A DNA stretch of 64,000 nucleotides from Frankia casuarinae (GCF_000013345.1 NC_007777.1:4526001-4590000), one strand, 5' to 3'. Positions 52,408 through 63,172 are shown, counted from the first letter of the stretch. Notes: generated by a model from the letters alone, not told the origin. Translations and numbers: made by a program.

Positions 52408-54264
52408 GTGACCCGTGACGCCGCGGCCGGCTCTCCGCGTTCCCGCCGATTCCCGCGGGCGCCCTCGCCGTCAGCCGCCACCGGCTCGCCGTCAGCCGCC
52501 ACCGGTCAGACTGGTCGACCGGCCGGCACCGATCCGTCGGCACGCGCCGATCCGGGCACCGGTCCTCGCGCCGCCGCCCGGTCCGGCCACGGGACGAACC
52601 CGGGGGCCGATCCACGTCGCCGTGCCGTCCTGCTCGGCGGCCTCGGGCTGGCGGGCGCCGCGCTGGGCGGGGCGAGCCTGGCGGCCTGCGGCGGCTCCGG
52701 CGGTTCGATCCCGGCCCCCGCGCCGACCCTGCGGGCACCCACCCCGATCGCGGGCGTCACCGACGGGGTCTTCGGGCTCGGGGTCGCCAGCGGCGACCCG
52801 TTGCCGGACGGCGTCATCCTCTGGACCCGGCTCGCGCCGAGGCCGACCGAGGGCGGCGGCATGCCCACGCGGGACATTGAGGTCGACTGGCAGATCGCGA
52901 CGGACGAGGGTTTCCGCGATGTGGTGCGCGCCGGCACGCAGACCGCGCAGACGGCGTTCGCGCATTCCGTCCACGTCGACGTCCGCGGACTCGCGCCGGA
53001 GCGTGACTACTTCTACCGGTTCCGTGCCGGCACCGTGCTCAGTCCAGTCGGCCGGACCCGGACGGCCGCGGCACCTGGGAGGGGACCGGAATCGACCGGC
53101 GGTGCCCTGACCTTCGCGCTGGCCTCGTGCCAGGACTTCCAGAACGGGTACTGGCCGGCCCTCGACGGCATCGCCACCGACGCGCCGGACCTCGTCGTCC
53201 ACGTCGGCGACTACATCTACGAGTACGACCCGAAAAGCAACTACCCGGACCGGCGGCACACCACCCCGCAGCGGCCCGGTCTGGACCAACTCCAGACGCT
53301 GGCGGACTACCGCAACCGGTACGGCCAGTACAAGTCCGATCCTGCCCTGCAGGCCGCTCATCACGTGGCCCCCTGGGTCGTCACCTGGGACGATCACGAG
53401 GTCGAGAACAACTACGCCGGACTGATCGACGAGGCCGGCGACGCCGGGGAGCAACGGCAGGACCCTGCGGTGTTCGCCCGCCAGCGTGCCGCCGCCTACC
53501 AGGCGTACTACGAACACATGCCGATCCGCGCGGAGCTGAATCCGGGATCGCCCGACATGCGGATCTACCGGCGGTTCGTGTTCGGGAACCTGGTGACGTT
53601 CAACGTCATGGACACCCGGCAGTACCGGACCCGGCAGCCCGGCGACTCCCCGCAGGGCATCGGGCTCGCATCCCTGGGCCGGGACAACACGGCCGGCACG
53701 ATGGCCGGCGCCGCCCAGGAACGCTGGTTGCGCGACGGCCTGACCACGTCGCGGACCCGCTGGAACGTCCTCGCCCAGCAGACGATGATGGCCCAGCTGA
53801 ACGGGCAGCTACCCCTCGGCGAGGGACCACGGCTGGCCAACCTGGATCAGAACGACGGGTACGGCCCCTACCGGACCCGGCTGCTGTCGGAGATCCGCGA
53901 CAGCGGCGTGCGCAACCCGGTGGTGCTCTCCGGTGACATCCACTGCGCCTGGGTAAACGACCTCCGGGTCGATTTCGACCGGCCCGAGACGCCGGTCGTC
54001 GCGACGGAGTTCGTCTGCACCTCGATCAGCTCGGCCTTCTTCCTCGTCAGCGAGGACTTCATCCGGCAGAACAATGCCCGACTCAACCCGCATGTCCGGT
54101 ATTTTCGCGGTGACCGGCGAGGTTACACGCGCGTTCGCGTCACCCCGGACGAATGGCGCGCGGACATGCGGGTCGTCGCCGACATCGCCCATCGCCACTC
54201 GCCCACGTCCACGGATGCCACCTGGGTGGTCGAGAACGGGCGGCCCGGCGCGCGGCCGGCCTGA
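52408..54264 (+). CDS. phoD: PhoD-type alkaline phosphatase, Tat-exported lipoprotein
   Basis: A 618-aa secreted phosphodiesterase/phosphatase of the PhoD family. A long Arg/Ser-rich leader precedes a twin-arginine signal ([14 protein letters not shown], about residues 71-84) with a lipobox (SLAAC) just after it, so it is probably a Tat-exported, lipid-anchored enzyme. The catalytic metal sites are visible: [31 protein letters not shown] and [11 protein letters not shown]. It would release phosphate from extracellular phosphodiesters or teichoic acid. The start is GTG 52408. Phosphate-dependent control is likely, but no PHO box was identified. Confidence 0.92.
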   Translation: MTRDAAAGSPRSRRFPRAPSPSAATGSPSAATGQTGRPAGTDPSARADPGTGPRAAARSGHGTNPGADPRRRAVLLGGLGLAGAALGGASLAACGGSGGSIPAPAPTLRAPTPIAGVTDGVFGLGVASGDPLPDGVILWTRLAPRPTEGGGMPTRDIEVDWQIATDEGFRDVVRAGTQTAQTAFAHSVHVDVRGLAPERDYFYRFRAGTVLSPVGRTRTAAAPGRGPESTGGALTFALASCQDFQNGYWPALDGIATDAPDLVVHVGDYIYEYDPKSNYPDRRHTTPQRPGLDQLQTLADYRNRYGQYKSDPALQAAHHVAPWVVTWDDHEVENNYAGLIDEAGDAGEQRQDPAVFARQRAAAYQAYYEHMPIRAELNPGSPDMRIYRRFVFGNLVTFNVMDTRQYRTRQPGDSPQGIGLASLGRDNTAGTMAGAAQERWLRDGLTTSRTRWNVLAQQTMMAQLNGQLPLGEGPRLANLDQNDGYGPYRTRLLSEIRDSGVRNPVVLSGDIHCAWVNDLRVDFDRPETPVVATEFVCTSISSAFFLVSEDFIRQNNARLNPHVRYFRGDRRGYTRVRVTPDEWRADMRVVADIAHRHSPTSTDATWVVENGRPGARPA

Positions 54265-54533
54265 GAGCGAGCGTGCGGCGGCACGCTCCGGCCCTGCCGG
54301 CCCGCACTGCCGGCCCGCGCCCTGCCGGCCGATTTCCACCCGATTCATCGGAAAAGGCGCGGGAATTCGACCACCGGGTGGCCTCACTGGCCTGCGCATC
54401 GCGAATAAATCCGAAGAAACTCGACGGTTCTACGGCCAGGACACCGGTCGCCACGTTAGCCTTTCCCCGGCCCGTCCGCCGCTTTCCACACGCCTTCTGG
54501 CGCCGCGCGGACGACGAACATCGGGAGCCGAAC

Positions 54534-56363
54534 GTGACGATTCTACACCAACCGAGAGAACCGGGCGGAGCGGCGGATACCGGGACGCAGCCAGCGGATA
54601 TCGTCGCCGCGCACACCAGGCCACGTACCCCTTTGCTCGGCTATCTGCGGACGACGTCCCACAAGGACATCGCCATCCTGTACGCCGTCACGTCGTTCGG
54701 GTTCTTCCTCTTCGCCGGTGTCCTGGCCATCATGATGCGGGCGGAACTCGCCCGCCCGGGGCTGCAGTACTTCTCCAACGAGCAGTACAACCAGTTTTTC
54801 ACGATGCACGGCACGCTGATGCTGCTCATGTTCGCGACCCCGCTGGCGTTCGCGTTCGCGAACTTCCTCGTGCCGCTGCAGATCGGCGCGCCGGACGTGG
54901 CGTTCCCGCGGCTGAACGCGCTGTCCTACTGGTTCTTCCTGTTCGGCAGCCTGACGGTGATCTTTGGGTTCCTGACCCCGAACGGCGCCGCGTCCTTCGG
55001 CTGGTTCGCCTACTCGCCGCTGAACAGCAAGGTGTACTCGCCGGGGGCCGGGTCGGACCTGTGGATCGTGGGTCTCGCGGTCTCCGGTGTCGGTACCATC
55101 CTCGGCGCCGTCAACATGATCACGACGATCCTGACGATGCGGGCCCCGGGCATGACGATGTTCCGGCTGCCGATCTTCTGCTGGACCTTCCTGGCGACCT
55201 CGATCCTCGTGCTGATCGCCTTCCCCGTGCTCGCCGCGGCGCTGCTCGCCCTGGAGGCCGACCGGCGCTTCGGCGCGCACGTGTTCGACGCCGCCAACGG
55301 CGGCGCGCTGCTCTGGCAGCACCTGTTCTGGTACTTCGGCCACCCCGAGGTCTACATCATCGCCCTGCCGTTCTTCGGCGTCATCAGCGAGATCCTGCCG
55401 GTCTTCTCCCGCAAGCCGCTGTTCGGCTACAAGGGTCTGGTCTTCGCCACCATCGGCATCGCAGCCCTGTCCGTCGTGGTGTGGGCGCACCACATGTTCG
55501 TCACCGGCGCGGTGCTACTGCCCTTCTTCGCGCTGATGTCGTTCCTCATCGCGGTACCGACCGGGATCAAGTTCTTCAACTGGATCGGCACGATGTGGCG
55601 CGGGCAGCTCACCTTCGAGACGCCGATGCTGTTCGCGATCGGTTTCCTGGTGACCTTCCTGTTCGGTGGTCTGACCGGGGTACTGCTGGCCAGCCCGCCG
55701 ATCGACTTCCACGTCAGCGACAGCTACTTCGTCGTCGCCCACTTCCACTACGTCGTCTTCGGGACCGTGGTGTTCGCCGCCTACGGCGGCACCTACTTCT
55801 GGTTCCCGAAGGTCACGGGCCGGCTGATGAACGACCGGCTCGGGAAGATCCACTTCTGGACGGTCTTCCTCGGCTTCCACACGACGTTTCTGGTGCAGCA
55901 CTGGCTCGGCGTGCAGGGTATGCCCCGCCGGTACGCCGACTACGGACCGAACGACGGGTTCACCACGCTGAACACGATCTCGTCCGCGGGTTCGTTCCTG
56001 CTCGCCCTCTCGACGCTGCCGTTCATCTACAACCTCTGGCACTCCTACCGCAAGGGCCCACTCGCCGTCGTCGACGACCCCTGGGGCTACGGGAACTCGC
56101 TGGAATGGGCGACCTCCTGCCCCCCGCCGCGGCACAACTTCCGGACGCTGCCGCGCATCCGCTCCGAACGCCCGGCGTTCGACCTGCACTATCCCCAGGC
56201 AGCCGGCCGCATCGACTATCATGCGACCCCCGAGATCACACTGACACCCGAGACCACGCCGAGGCCCGAGACCGCGGACCCGGCCGAATCCACAGCGGCC
56301 GAATCCACAGCGGCCGGACCCGACCGCCCGGCGCCGGAATCCGGCTTCAGGACGCCGGAATAA
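54534..56363 (+). CDS. ctaD: Cytochrome c oxidase subunit I (aa3-type)
   Basis: Catalytic haem-copper subunit of 609 aa with about 12 transmembrane segments. Haem and copper ligands are in [26 protein letters not shown] (His and the cross-linked Tyr), WAHHMFVTG and [11 protein letters not shown]. The proton-channel residues around [13 protein letters not shown] are also present. The GTG at 54534 has GGGAG 6-7 nt upstream; the open frame upstream of it is not coding-like. It sits alone, without ctaC, ctaE or qcr genes, so it is separate from the main oxidase operon or is an extra copy. The last 17 bp overlap a convergent lipid-kinase gene. Confidence 0.95.
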   Translation: MTILHQPREPGGAADTGTQPADIVAAHTRPRTPLLGYLRTTSHKDIAILYAVTSFGFFLFAGVLAIMMRAELARPGLQYFSNEQYNQFFTMHGTLMLLMFATPLAFAFANFLVPLQIGAPDVAFPRLNALSYWFFLFGSLTVIFGFLTPNGAASFGWFAYSPLNSKVYSPGAGSDLWIVGLAVSGVGTILGAVNMITTILTMRAPGMTMFRLPIFCWTFLATSILVLIAFPVLAAALLALEADRRFGAHVFDAANGGALLWQHLFWYFGHPEVYIIALPFFGVISEILPVFSRKPLFGYKGLVFATIGIAALSVVVWAHHMFVTGAVLLPFFALMSFLIAVPTGIKFFNWIGTMWRGQLTFETPMLFAIGFLVTFLFGGLTGVLLASPPIDFHVSDSYFVVAHFHYVVFGTVVFAAYGGTYFWFPKVTGRLMNDRLGKIHFWTVFLGFHTTFLVQHWLGVQGMPRRYADYGPNDGFTTLNTISSAGSFLLALSTLPFIYNLWHSYRKGPLAVVDDPWGYGNSLEWATSCPPPRHNFRTLPRIRSERPAFDLHYPQAAGRIDYHATPEITLTPETTPRPETADPAESTAAESTAAGPDRPAPESGFRTPE

Positions 56364-57327
56364 CCGGCACGAGCAGCCGCAGGGCACCGGGGCGCACGAC
56401 GATCTCCGCCGGCAACGACGCCAGCGGATCGCCGTCGGCGTAGACGGCGAAGGGCCGGTCGGCCTCGATGCGCACCCGCCGGGCCCGCAGCACCCGCACG
56501 TGCCGGGTGTCGACGTGACGCCCGGAGAACACCCGCGGGAACAGCGCCAGGAACGTCAGGCGGGAGGTGCGCGAGATCAGCAGGACGTCCAGCAGCCCGT
56601 CGGCGATGTCCGCCCCGGGGGCGAACCGCATCCCGCCGCCGTAGTACGCCGAGTTCGCCGCCGCAACCGTCCACCCGACCAGGTCCCGAGGCGCGAGGTC
56701 GTCCACCGTCACCGTGAAGCGCGCCGGGCGCCAGGCGGCCAGCGCCCGCAGCGCCGCGTAGGTGTAGACCTGCTGGCCGCGCAGGAACCGGGTCCGGTTG
56801 GCGATCACCTGGACGTCGGAGTCGTAGCCAACGCTCGCGATCCCGAGAAACGGCCGGCCGCCGACCTCGGGCAGGTCGACCCGGCGTTCCCGGGCGTGCG
56901 CAAGCCCGGCCGCGACGCGGCACGGGTCGCGGGGCAGGCCGAGACCACGCACGAAGTCGTTACCGCGCCCGCCGGGGAGCACCGCGAGCACGCCGCCGCA
57001 GCGGGCCACCCCCCCTGCCACCGAGCCAGCTAGGCCGTCGCCCCCGAGCGCGACCACGACCCGGCCCTGGGCGGTGGCCGCCGCCGCGAGATCGTCCGCG
57101 TGGGCGAGGTCGCGGGTCGGGGTGACCCGGACGTCCCGCGCCCAGCGCGCGAGCTCGACGCGGACGCCGTCGAGCATCCGCATCGCCCGCCCGTGACCCG
57201 CGCTCGGGTTGACGATCACGGCCAGCCGGTTGCGGTCGACCTCGGCGGGTTCGACCCGCAGCGGCTGCGGCGCCACCGCACCGAGGCTTCCCCGGGAGGG
57301 TGTGCGGGGGGCAGCGGCGTCCGTCAT
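56347..57327 (-). CDS. Diacylglycerol kinase-type lipid kinase
   Basis: A 326-aa member of the DgkB/YegS/BmrU catalytic-domain family that phosphorylates lipid hydroxyls with ATP. The nucleotide site NPSAGHGRA and the catalytic [13 protein letters not shown] and [16 protein letters not shown] motifs are intact. [11 protein letters not shown] near the end supplies the late-conserved DGE-like motif, with Asp in place of Glu. The start at ATG 57327 is preferred over 57429 because the extra upstream segment is a G/C-rich repeat. The 3' end overlaps ctaD by 17 bp. Confidence 0.9.
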   Translation of the reverse strand: MTDAAAPRTPSRGSLGAVAPQPLRVEPAEVDRNRLAVIVNPSAGHGRAMRMLDGVRVELARWARDVRVTPTRDLAHADDLAAAATAQGRVVVALGGDGLAGSVAGGVARCGGVLAVLPGGRGNDFVRGLGLPRDPCRVAAGLAHARERRVDLPEVGGRPFLGIASVGYDSDVQVIANRTRFLRGQQVYTYAALRALAAWRPARFTVTVDDLAPRDLVGWTVAAANSAYYGGGMRFAPGADIADGLLDVLLISRTSRLTFLALFPRVFSGRHVDTRHVRVLRARRVRIEADRPFAVYADGDPLASLPAEIVVRPGALRLLVPVIPAS

Positions 57328-57369
57328 GGTGAGCGAGCTTACGGGCGGGTGCGGCAGGTCCCCCAGCGG

Positions 57370-57421
57370 CCGGGGATGCGGAGCCGGGGATGCGGAGCCG
57401 GGGATGCGGAGCCGGGGATGC
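57370..57421. repeat. 14-bp minisatellite upstream of the lipid kinase gene
   Basis: 3.7 copies of CCGGGGATGCGGAG in the short gap between the lipid kinase and DUF6758 genes. The unit is not a multiple of three, so the extended kinase frame through it is not expected to be translated. Confidence 0.92.
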
Positions 57422-57435
57422 GTGACCATGGCGGC

Positions 57436-58080
57436 TCACCGCCCGGGCAGCGGCCCCGCGGACAGGTGCTGGCTCGATGCACCGAAGAACGACCGCTCGC
57501 CGAGCTGCGGATCGTCGCGCAGGTCCCGCAGCACGAGGTGTTCCAGCAGGAGCAGGGCCGCGTCGGCCGGCCAGAGCACCAGCCACAGCCACACCCCCCG
57601 GGCCTCCCCGACGAACGCCGCCCGATCGGGGGGTACGACCAGCGGCCACAGCGCCGTGGGATGCCCGGCGGCCTCTACCTTCGCCTCCGGTACGCCGGGC
57701 AGCGGTTCGGGATCGGGACCGCTGATGCCCGCGAGCCGGGCGCCGAGTCCCACCCGAGGCGCCTCGGCGACGAGCACCATCTCGGCCGGCCCGCCCAACG
57801 GAGAGGGCCCGGCGGCGGCGACTGCCGTGGCACGCGGCCCGGTACGCTCGTCACCGGCCCAGCCGACGCCGCTGACGTACCAGTGGACCGGCATCGGCTG
57901 CGGCAACCAGATCGGGACCGTCGAGGTCTTCGACAGCGCGTGGAGCGCCTGTTCCCGCGACGACACGGCGGTGCGGTAGGGACTCACCTCCCCGTGATCG
58001 TCGCACCGCCACTGGCTGCTCCACAGATCGGGTGGACGCAGCGGTCCGAGACAGCGCGGGCAGGCCGCAGCAATGGTCAC
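57436..58080 (-). CDS. DUF6758 family protein with zinc ribbon
   Basis: A 214-aa protein matching the actinobacterial DUF6758 pattern. An N-terminal zinc ribbon (CPRCLGPLRPPDLW, then SQWRCDDHGEV) is followed by PIWLPQPMPVHWYVSGVGWAGDE and the GPSPLGGPAEMVLVAEAPRVGLGA core, with a later PTALWPLVV and RGVWLWLVLWP. GTG 58080 is the start because AGGAGG lies 6 nt before it. The longer frame to 58230 is not needed. Function unknown. Confidence 0.85.
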   Translation of the reverse strand: MTIAAACPRCLGPLRPPDLWSSQWRCDDHGEVSPYRTAVSSREQALHALSKTSTVPIWLPQPMPVHWYVSGVGWAGDERTGPRATAVAAAGPSPLGGPAEMVLVAEAPRVGLGARLAGISGPDPEPLPGVPEAKVEAAGHPTALWPLVVPPDRAAFVGEARGVWLWLVLWPADAALLLLEHLVLRDLRDDPQLGERSFFGASSQHLSAGPLPGR

Positions 58081-58237
58081 CGGGCGCCTCCTGGCGTAGG
58101 TGGAGATGTCGCCGAACATCGGCACTCCGGCACCGGTATGCCCTCGGCTTTCCACCCGCAATCGCCCCACCAGGTTCCCACCCGCAATCGTCCGACCTGG
58201 GCAGATATGCCGAACAGCCGGGTGCGCCACCCCTCCG

Positions 58238-59665
58238 TCACCCCTCCGGGCGGGCCGGGGAGGGAGGCTGACGGCGCGCCGCGAGCTCCGCGAACGCCTC
58301 GTCGAGGAGATCGAGGCCAGCCAGCAGCAACGGCTCCTCGATCACCAGCGGTGGCAGCAGCCGGAGCACGTTGCCCCAGGTGCCCGCGGTGAGCACGATC
58401 AGGCCGCGACGATGGCAGGCGGCGGCCGCGGCGGCGGTGAGGACCTTGTCCGGGCTGTCGTCGCCGGCGCCCCGGACCAGCTCCAGGGCGACCATCGCGC
58501 CCCGCCCCCGGACATCCCCGACGAAGTCGTACCGCTCGCGCAACGCGTGCAGGCGGGGCAGGGCGATCTCGCCGATCCGGCGGGCCCGGCCGGCCAGGTC
58601 CTCGGACTCGATGAGGTCGATCGCGGCGAGAGCCGCGGCGCAGGCCGCCGGGTTCCCCCCGTAGGTGCCGCCGAGCCCGCCGACCTGGGGGGCGTCCATG
58701 ATCTCCGCACGGCCGGTGACGGCCGCGAGCGGCAGGCCGCCGGCGATGCCCTTGGCGGTGGTGATGAGATCCGGGACGACGCCTTCGTGCTCGCAGGCGA
58801 ACATCGTCCCGGTCCGGGCGAACCCGGTCTGCACCTCGTCCGCGACGAACACGATCCCCGCGACCGTACAGAACTCGGCGAGGCGGGGCAGGAACCCGGT
58901 CCCGGGGACGATGAAACCGCCCTCCCCCTGGATCGGCTCGATGACCATCGCGGCGACGGACGCGGCCCCGATCTCGTCCCGCACGAGCTCGATCACCCGC
59001 TCGGCGGCCTCCTCCCCACAGCGGTCGGGACCGGTCGGCCAGCGGTAGGGATACGCCAGCGGCATCCGGTAGACCTCGGGCGCGAACGGCCCGAACCCAC
59101 TCTTGTAGGGCATCGACTTCGCGGTCATCGCCATCGTCAGGTTCGTCCGGCCATGGTAAGCGTGCTCGAAGACGACGACCGCGCCCCGGCCGGTCGCGCT
59201 GCGCGCGATCTTGACGGCGTTCTCGACGGCCTCCGCTCCGGAGTTGAACAATGCCGAGCGTTTCTCATGGGTACCCGGCGTCAGCCGGTTCAGCGCCTCA
59301 CAGACGGCGATATAGCCCTCGTACGGCGTCACCATGAAGCAGGTGTGGGTGAACCGGCCGATCTGCTCGCGCACGGCCTCGACGACCCCGTCCGCAGCGT
59401 TGCCGACGCTGACCACCGCGATCCCCGAACCGAAGTCGATGAGCGAGTTGCCGTCCACGTCGACCACGACCCCGCCGCCCGCCGCGTGCGCGTAGACCGG
59501 GAGGGTCTCACCGACCCCCCGGGCCACGGCGCCGACGCGGCGCGCGGCGAGTGCCCGGGACCGCGGGCCGGGGATCTCGGTGTGCAGACGCGGCTCCTGG
59601 GGCAGCCGCGGGCCGCCGGTGGCGGGCAGGCCGATTCCGGTCGCCGCCGGGTTGGGAATGGTCAT
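58238..59665 (-). CDS. gabT: 4-aminobutyrate aminotransferase
   Basis: A 475-aa class III aminotransferase in the GABA transaminase group. The PLP aspartate is in FVADEVQTGFAR (about D276), the lysine in ITTAKGIAGGLP (about K305), and the NSGAEAVENAVKIAR and VIEPIQGEGGF motifs are typical of GabT. AGGAG precedes ATG 59665. It is divergent from an aldehyde dehydrogenase (59943-61385); together they could convert GABA to succinate semialdehyde and then succinate. The intergenic 277 bp would hold both promoters; no clear site was identified. Confidence 0.92.
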   Translation of the reverse strand: MTIPNPAATGIGLPATGGPRLPQEPRLHTEIPGPRSRALAARRVGAVARGVGETLPVYAHAAGGGVVVDVDGNSLIDFGSGIAVVSVGNAADGVVEAVREQIGRFTHTCFMVTPYEGYIAVCEALNRLTPGTHEKRSALFNSGAEAVENAVKIARSATGRGAVVVFEHAYHGRTNLTMAMTAKSMPYKSGFGPFAPEVYRMPLAYPYRWPTGPDRCGEEAAERVIELVRDEIGAASVAAMVIEPIQGEGGFIVPGTGFLPRLAEFCTVAGIVFVADEVQTGFARTGTMFACEHEGVVPDLITTAKGIAGGLPLAAVTGRAEIMDAPQVGGLGGTYGGNPAACAAALAAIDLIESEDLAGRARRIGEIALPRLHALRERYDFVGDVRGRGAMVALELVRGAGDDSPDKVLTAAAAAACHRRGLIVLTAGTWGNVLRLLPPLVIEEPLLLAGLDLLDEAFAELAARRQPPSPARPEG

Positions 59666-59942
59666 CGTCGGCTCCTACCTGATCGTATGCGCGCACGTAC
59701 CTGTCCACGGCCCGGGCCACGCCGCCGCGCCGCGGCCCTGGTCCGGTCTGGGCCGGGCCGGGCCGGGCCGGCCATCGTCCCCCGCCGCCGGGATCCGGCC
59801 GGTGGTCCTCGGGCGGGACCGGGCGCGCCGCAGGCGCCCCGCCCGCGCGGGCGCCTAGAATGAGCTCGATGGTGATGACGACGGCAGGCGGCTCGACGCC
59901 AGGCGGCCCGGTGGCCGCCCGCGCCGACCGGTCATCCGCGCG

Positions 59943-61385
59943 ATGAGCGAGCCGACGCCGTTCTGGCTGGCAGGCAAGCCGGCCACCGGGTCGGCGACGA
60001 CCACCGTTCGGCACCCGTTCGACGGCGCGGAGGTCGCCGTCGTCGCGCAGCCGGACCCCGACCAGGTTGAGACGGCCGTGGCCGCCGCGGCGGCGGTCGC
60101 CCCGGCGTTCGCGGCGCTGCCGGCCCACGTCCGCGCCGGCGCGCTCGCCGGCGTGTCGAAGGAGATCGCCCGTCGAGGCGACGAACTGGCCCGTCTCATC
60201 ACCGCGGAGAGCGGTAAGCCGCTGACCTGGTCGCGTGCCGAGGTGGCCCGGGCAAGCTCCACCTTCCGCTGGGGGGCGGAGGAGGCCCGGCGTTTCGCCG
60301 GGGAGCTGACCAGGCTGGACACCGATCCCCCCGGGGAGGGACGGCTCGCGCTCACCCGGCGTTTCCCCCGCGGGCCCGTGCTGGGCATCACCCCCTTCAA
60401 CTTCCCGCTCAACCTGGTCGCCCACAAGGTGGCGCCGGCGCTGGCGGTCGGCGCGCCGATCATCGTGAAGCCGGCCCCGCGCACGCCGCTGTCGGCGCTG
60501 TTCCTCGGCGACCTGCTCGCCGACGCCGGCTTGCCCGAGGGGTCGTGGTCGGTCCTCCCGATCCCCAACGACCGCCTCGGCCCGCTCGTCGCGGACCCTC
60601 GGCTGCCCGTGGTGTCCTTCACCGGCTCCGGCCCGGTGGGCTGGTCCATCCGCGACACGGTCCCCCGCAAGCATGTGGTCCTCGAACTCGGCGGGAACGC
60701 GGCGGTGCTGGTCGCCGCCGACTACGCGACCCCCGCCGATCTGGCCCGGGCCGCCGGCCGCATCGCCCTGTTCGCCAACTACCAGGCCGGCCAGTCGTGC
60801 ATCGCCGTGCAGCGGGTCTACGCCGACCGCACGATCGTCGACGAGCTGCTCGCCGAGATCGTCGCCGCCGTGCGGGCGCTGCACGACGGGGATCCGGCCG
60901 ACCCGGCCACCGACGTGGGGCCGCTGATCGACGTCGCGGCGGCGGAACGGGTCGAGGCGTGGATCACCGAGGCCGTCGAGGCGGGGGCGACACTCGTCTG
61001 CGGCGGGACGCGCCACGGCACGAGTCTCAGCCCGGCCGTGCTGACCGGCGTTCCGCCCACCGCCAAGGTGGTGAGCGAGGAGGTCTTCGGCCCGGTGATC
61101 GTCGTGGCGGCGGTCGACGGCGTTGACGAGGGCTTCGCCCGGATCAACGACAGCGCCTACGGCCTGCAGGCCGGGGTGTTCACCCACGACCTGGCCACCG
61201 CCTTCCGCGCCCACCGGGAGCTCCAGGTCGGGGGGGTCGTCATCGGCGACGTCCCGTCGTACCGGGCCGACCAGATGCCCTACGGCGGGACGAAGGGTTC
61301 CGGCATCGGGCGGGAGGGGGTCCGCTCGGCCATGACCGACCTCACCGAGGACCGGGTGCTGGTCCTGACCGGTCTGGACCTGTAG
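59943..61385 (+). CDS. Aldehyde dehydrogenase, likely succinate-semialdehyde type
   Basis: A 480-aa aldehyde dehydrogenase. The asparagine of the oxyanion hole is in TPFNFPLNLV (about N153), the general-base glutamate in VLELGGNAA (about E248) and the catalytic cysteine in QAGQSCIAVQR (about C286). The sequence fits the branch that includes lactaldehyde and non-phosphorylating glyceraldehyde-3-phosphate dehydrogenases as well as semialdehyde enzymes. The succinate-semialdehyde assignment rests mainly on the divergent gabT. The start is ATG 59943. Confidence 0.9.
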   Translation: MSEPTPFWLAGKPATGSATTTVRHPFDGAEVAVVAQPDPDQVETAVAAAAAVAPAFAALPAHVRAGALAGVSKEIARRGDELARLITAESGKPLTWSRAEVARASSTFRWGAEEARRFAGELTRLDTDPPGEGRLALTRRFPRGPVLGITPFNFPLNLVAHKVAPALAVGAPIIVKPAPRTPLSALFLGDLLADAGLPEGSWSVLPIPNDRLGPLVADPRLPVVSFTGSGPVGWSIRDTVPRKHVVLELGGNAAVLVAADYATPADLARAAGRIALFANYQAGQSCIAVQRVYADRTIVDELLAEIVAAVRALHDGDPADPATDVGPLIDVAAAERVEAWITEAVEAGATLVCGGTRHGTSLSPAVLTGVPPTAKVVSEEVFGPVIVVAAVDGVDEGFARINDSAYGLQAGVFTHDLATAFRAHRELQVGGVVIGDVPSYRADQMPYGGTKGSGIGREGVRSAMTDLTEDRVLVLTGLDL

Positions 61386-61508
61386 GCCTCCCTGCCGCCC
61401 GCCGTCGCCCACCACCACGGCCCGCACCGCCGTCTCACCCCGGCCTGCCGCCCCGGCCTGCCGCCCACATCATCGCCGCGCGGCGAAAAGCTGCCACTAT
61501 GAAGCATT

Positions 61509-62378
61509 ATGGAGCGGGTGGCCATCGACCTGCACACCCATTCGACCGCCTCGGACGGCCTGGAGTCACCGGAGAACCTCGTCCGGCTCGCAGCCGGGCA
61601 GGGCCTGTCGATCCTCGCGCTCACCGACCATGACACCATCGCGGGCATCGGCCGCGCGGCCGCGGCCCTGCCTGCCGGGCTGACCCTGGTGCCGGGCGCC
61701 GAGATCTCCTGCCAGGTCGAGGTGGCAGGTGCGTGGGTATCCCTGCACGTGCTGGCCTACCTGTTCGACCCGGCCGAGCCGGCGTTCGCGGCGGCCCGGG
61801 CCCGGGTGCGGGAACATCGCGCCACCCGGGCCCGTCGGATGGTCGACCGACTCGCCGCGGACGGGCATCCGGTGCGCTGGGAACGGGTCCTGGAGCTGGC
61901 GGCCGGCACGGTGGGCCGCCCCCACATCGCCGCGGTCATGGTCGAGGCCGGGCTGATCCCCGAGGTGGCGGCCGCGTTCAGCAACCGGTGGATCGGCGCG
62001 GGCGGACCGTACTGGGTGGGCAAGGAGCAGCCGGACGTCTGGGAGGCGCTTCGCCTCATCCACGGCGCCGGCGGGGTGAGCGTGTTCGCGCACCCGTTCG
62101 CGAGCAGGCGCGGCGTCACAGTCGGTCCCGAGGTGATCGAGGCGATGGCGAAGGCGGGCCTGACCGGCCTCGAGGTCGATCATCCCGATCACCTACCCGT
62201 CGCGCGGCGCCGGCTACGTGGCCTCGCTGCCGAGCTCTCGCTGGTGGCGACCGGTTCCAGTGACTTCCACGGCGCCAGCAAGCCCCAGGGGCTCGGGGCC
62301 GAGACCACCTCCCGGGAGGCGTACGAGGCGTTGATCTCCACCGCGCGGGGGGCGGTCCCGATCACCGCGTCCGGATGA
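61509..62378 (+). CDS. PHP-domain phosphoesterase
   Basis: A 289-aa PHP-domain hydrolase. The metal sites are visible: IDLHTHSTASDG, LALTDHDTIAG, VPGAEISC, HVLAYL, GRPHIAAVMV, VFAHP and a C-terminal TGSSDFHG. This pattern fits 3',5'-nucleoside bisphosphate phosphatases and RNase AM-like enzymes (YciV group), which degrade pAp or short RNAs. The start is ATG 61509. It converges on the MarR gene. The substrate is inferred from the family. Confidence 0.88.
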   Translation: MERVAIDLHTHSTASDGLESPENLVRLAAGQGLSILALTDHDTIAGIGRAAAALPAGLTLVPGAEISCQVEVAGAWVSLHVLAYLFDPAEPAFAAARARVREHRATRARRMVDRLAADGHPVRWERVLELAAGTVGRPHIAAVMVEAGLIPEVAAAFSNRWIGAGGPYWVGKEQPDVWEALRLIHGAGGVSVFAHPFASRRGVTVGPEVIEAMAKAGLTGLEVDHPDHLPVARRRLRGLAAELSLVATGSSDFHGASKPQGLGAETTSREAYEALISTARGAVPITASG

Positions 62379-62436
62379 CCGGCCGCGCGGTGCCGGGCAC
62401 GCGCTGCCGGGCACGCTGCCGGCAGGCCATGGCCGC

Positions 62437-62955
62437 TCAGGCGTTCGCGTCGTACCCCCGGCCGTTGCCGCCCGGCCTCGGCGGGCTCAGCCGGCCCAGC
62501 AGCTCGGCGAGCAGGTCCTGCTCGGTTCGGCTGAAGTGGGAGAGCACGTGCCGGGCGACCCCCTTGAGGTGGGTGCCCGAGGCCGCCCGCAAGCGGTCGA
62601 ATCCCTGCGGGGTGAGGGTGGCGAGCGTGCCGCGGGCATCCGACGGGCAGGACCGCCGGGCGACCAGTCCCTCCCGTTCCAGCCGGTCGACCAACCGGGT
62701 GAGACCGCTGCGGGAGAGCAGCACCGCCTGGGCGAGTTCGCTCATCCGTAACTCGCCGTTCGGGGCCTCGGCGAGCTGGACCAGCACGTCGTACGAGGCC
62801 AGGGGAAGCCGGTGAGCCGCCTCGAGCTCGGCCTCGAGGACCCGGGTCACGTGGGCATGGGCGTGCAGCAGCTCACGCCAGGCCCACATCCCATGTTCGT
62901 CGACCCAGTCCTCGCCGGTCTCGGAGCTGGCGCCGAACATCTCTTCGACTGCCAT
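62437..62955 (-). CDS. MarR-family transcriptional regulator
   Basis: A 172-aa MarR-type regulator. The dimerisation helices flank a winged helix-turn-helix (LRMSELAQAVLLSRSGLTRLVDRLE, then the wing RRSCPSDARGTLATLT). The ATG at 62955 has GGAGG 8-9 nt upstream; an open frame upstream to 63066 is not coding-like. It is divergent from the mrp-like gene, with a 305-bp spacer containing a large hairpin. It probably represses a neighbouring or its own promoter; the ligand is unknown. Confidence 0.88.
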   Translation of the reverse strand: MAVEEMFGASSETGEDWVDEHGMWAWRELLHAHAHVTRVLEAELEAAHRLPLASYDVLVQLAEAPNGELRMSELAQAVLLSRSGLTRLVDRLEREGLVARRSCPSDARGTLATLTPQGFDRLRAASGTHLKGVARHVLSHFSRTEQDLLAELLGRLSPPRPGGNGRGYDANA

Positions 62956-63122
62956 CGCGTCCTCCCGCCTCCGCACGATCAGCCTACGTCGCGGCCCGCC
63001 CGCAAAACCGTCCCAAGCAGCCGCCTCCGTCACCGGGACACATACCAGGCACATACCGGGACACAATCACCCCTGGTCATGACGATGGGCACGCTCCGCA
63101 CCCGTCGTGAAGCCGACAGGGC

Positions 63123-63172
63123 GGCTCACGCTCCCCGGTCCGCCGAACACGGCGGACCGGGGATCGTGAGCC
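63123..63172. other. 22-bp stem-loop between marR and mrp
   Basis: A 22-bp inverted repeat with one mismatch (63123-63144 with 63151-63172) and a 6-nt loop, in the middle of the 305-bp space between the divergent marR and mrp genes. No U-run follows on either strand. It may be an operator-sized palindrome, a transcript-processing structure or an attenuator for mrp. No gene is seen in the spacer. Confidence 0.7.

Noticed and set aside
54153-54533. Upstream extension of the ctaD frame over phoD
   Set aside because: Overlaps the phoD 3' end in another frame, and the good Shine-Dalgarno is at 54534.
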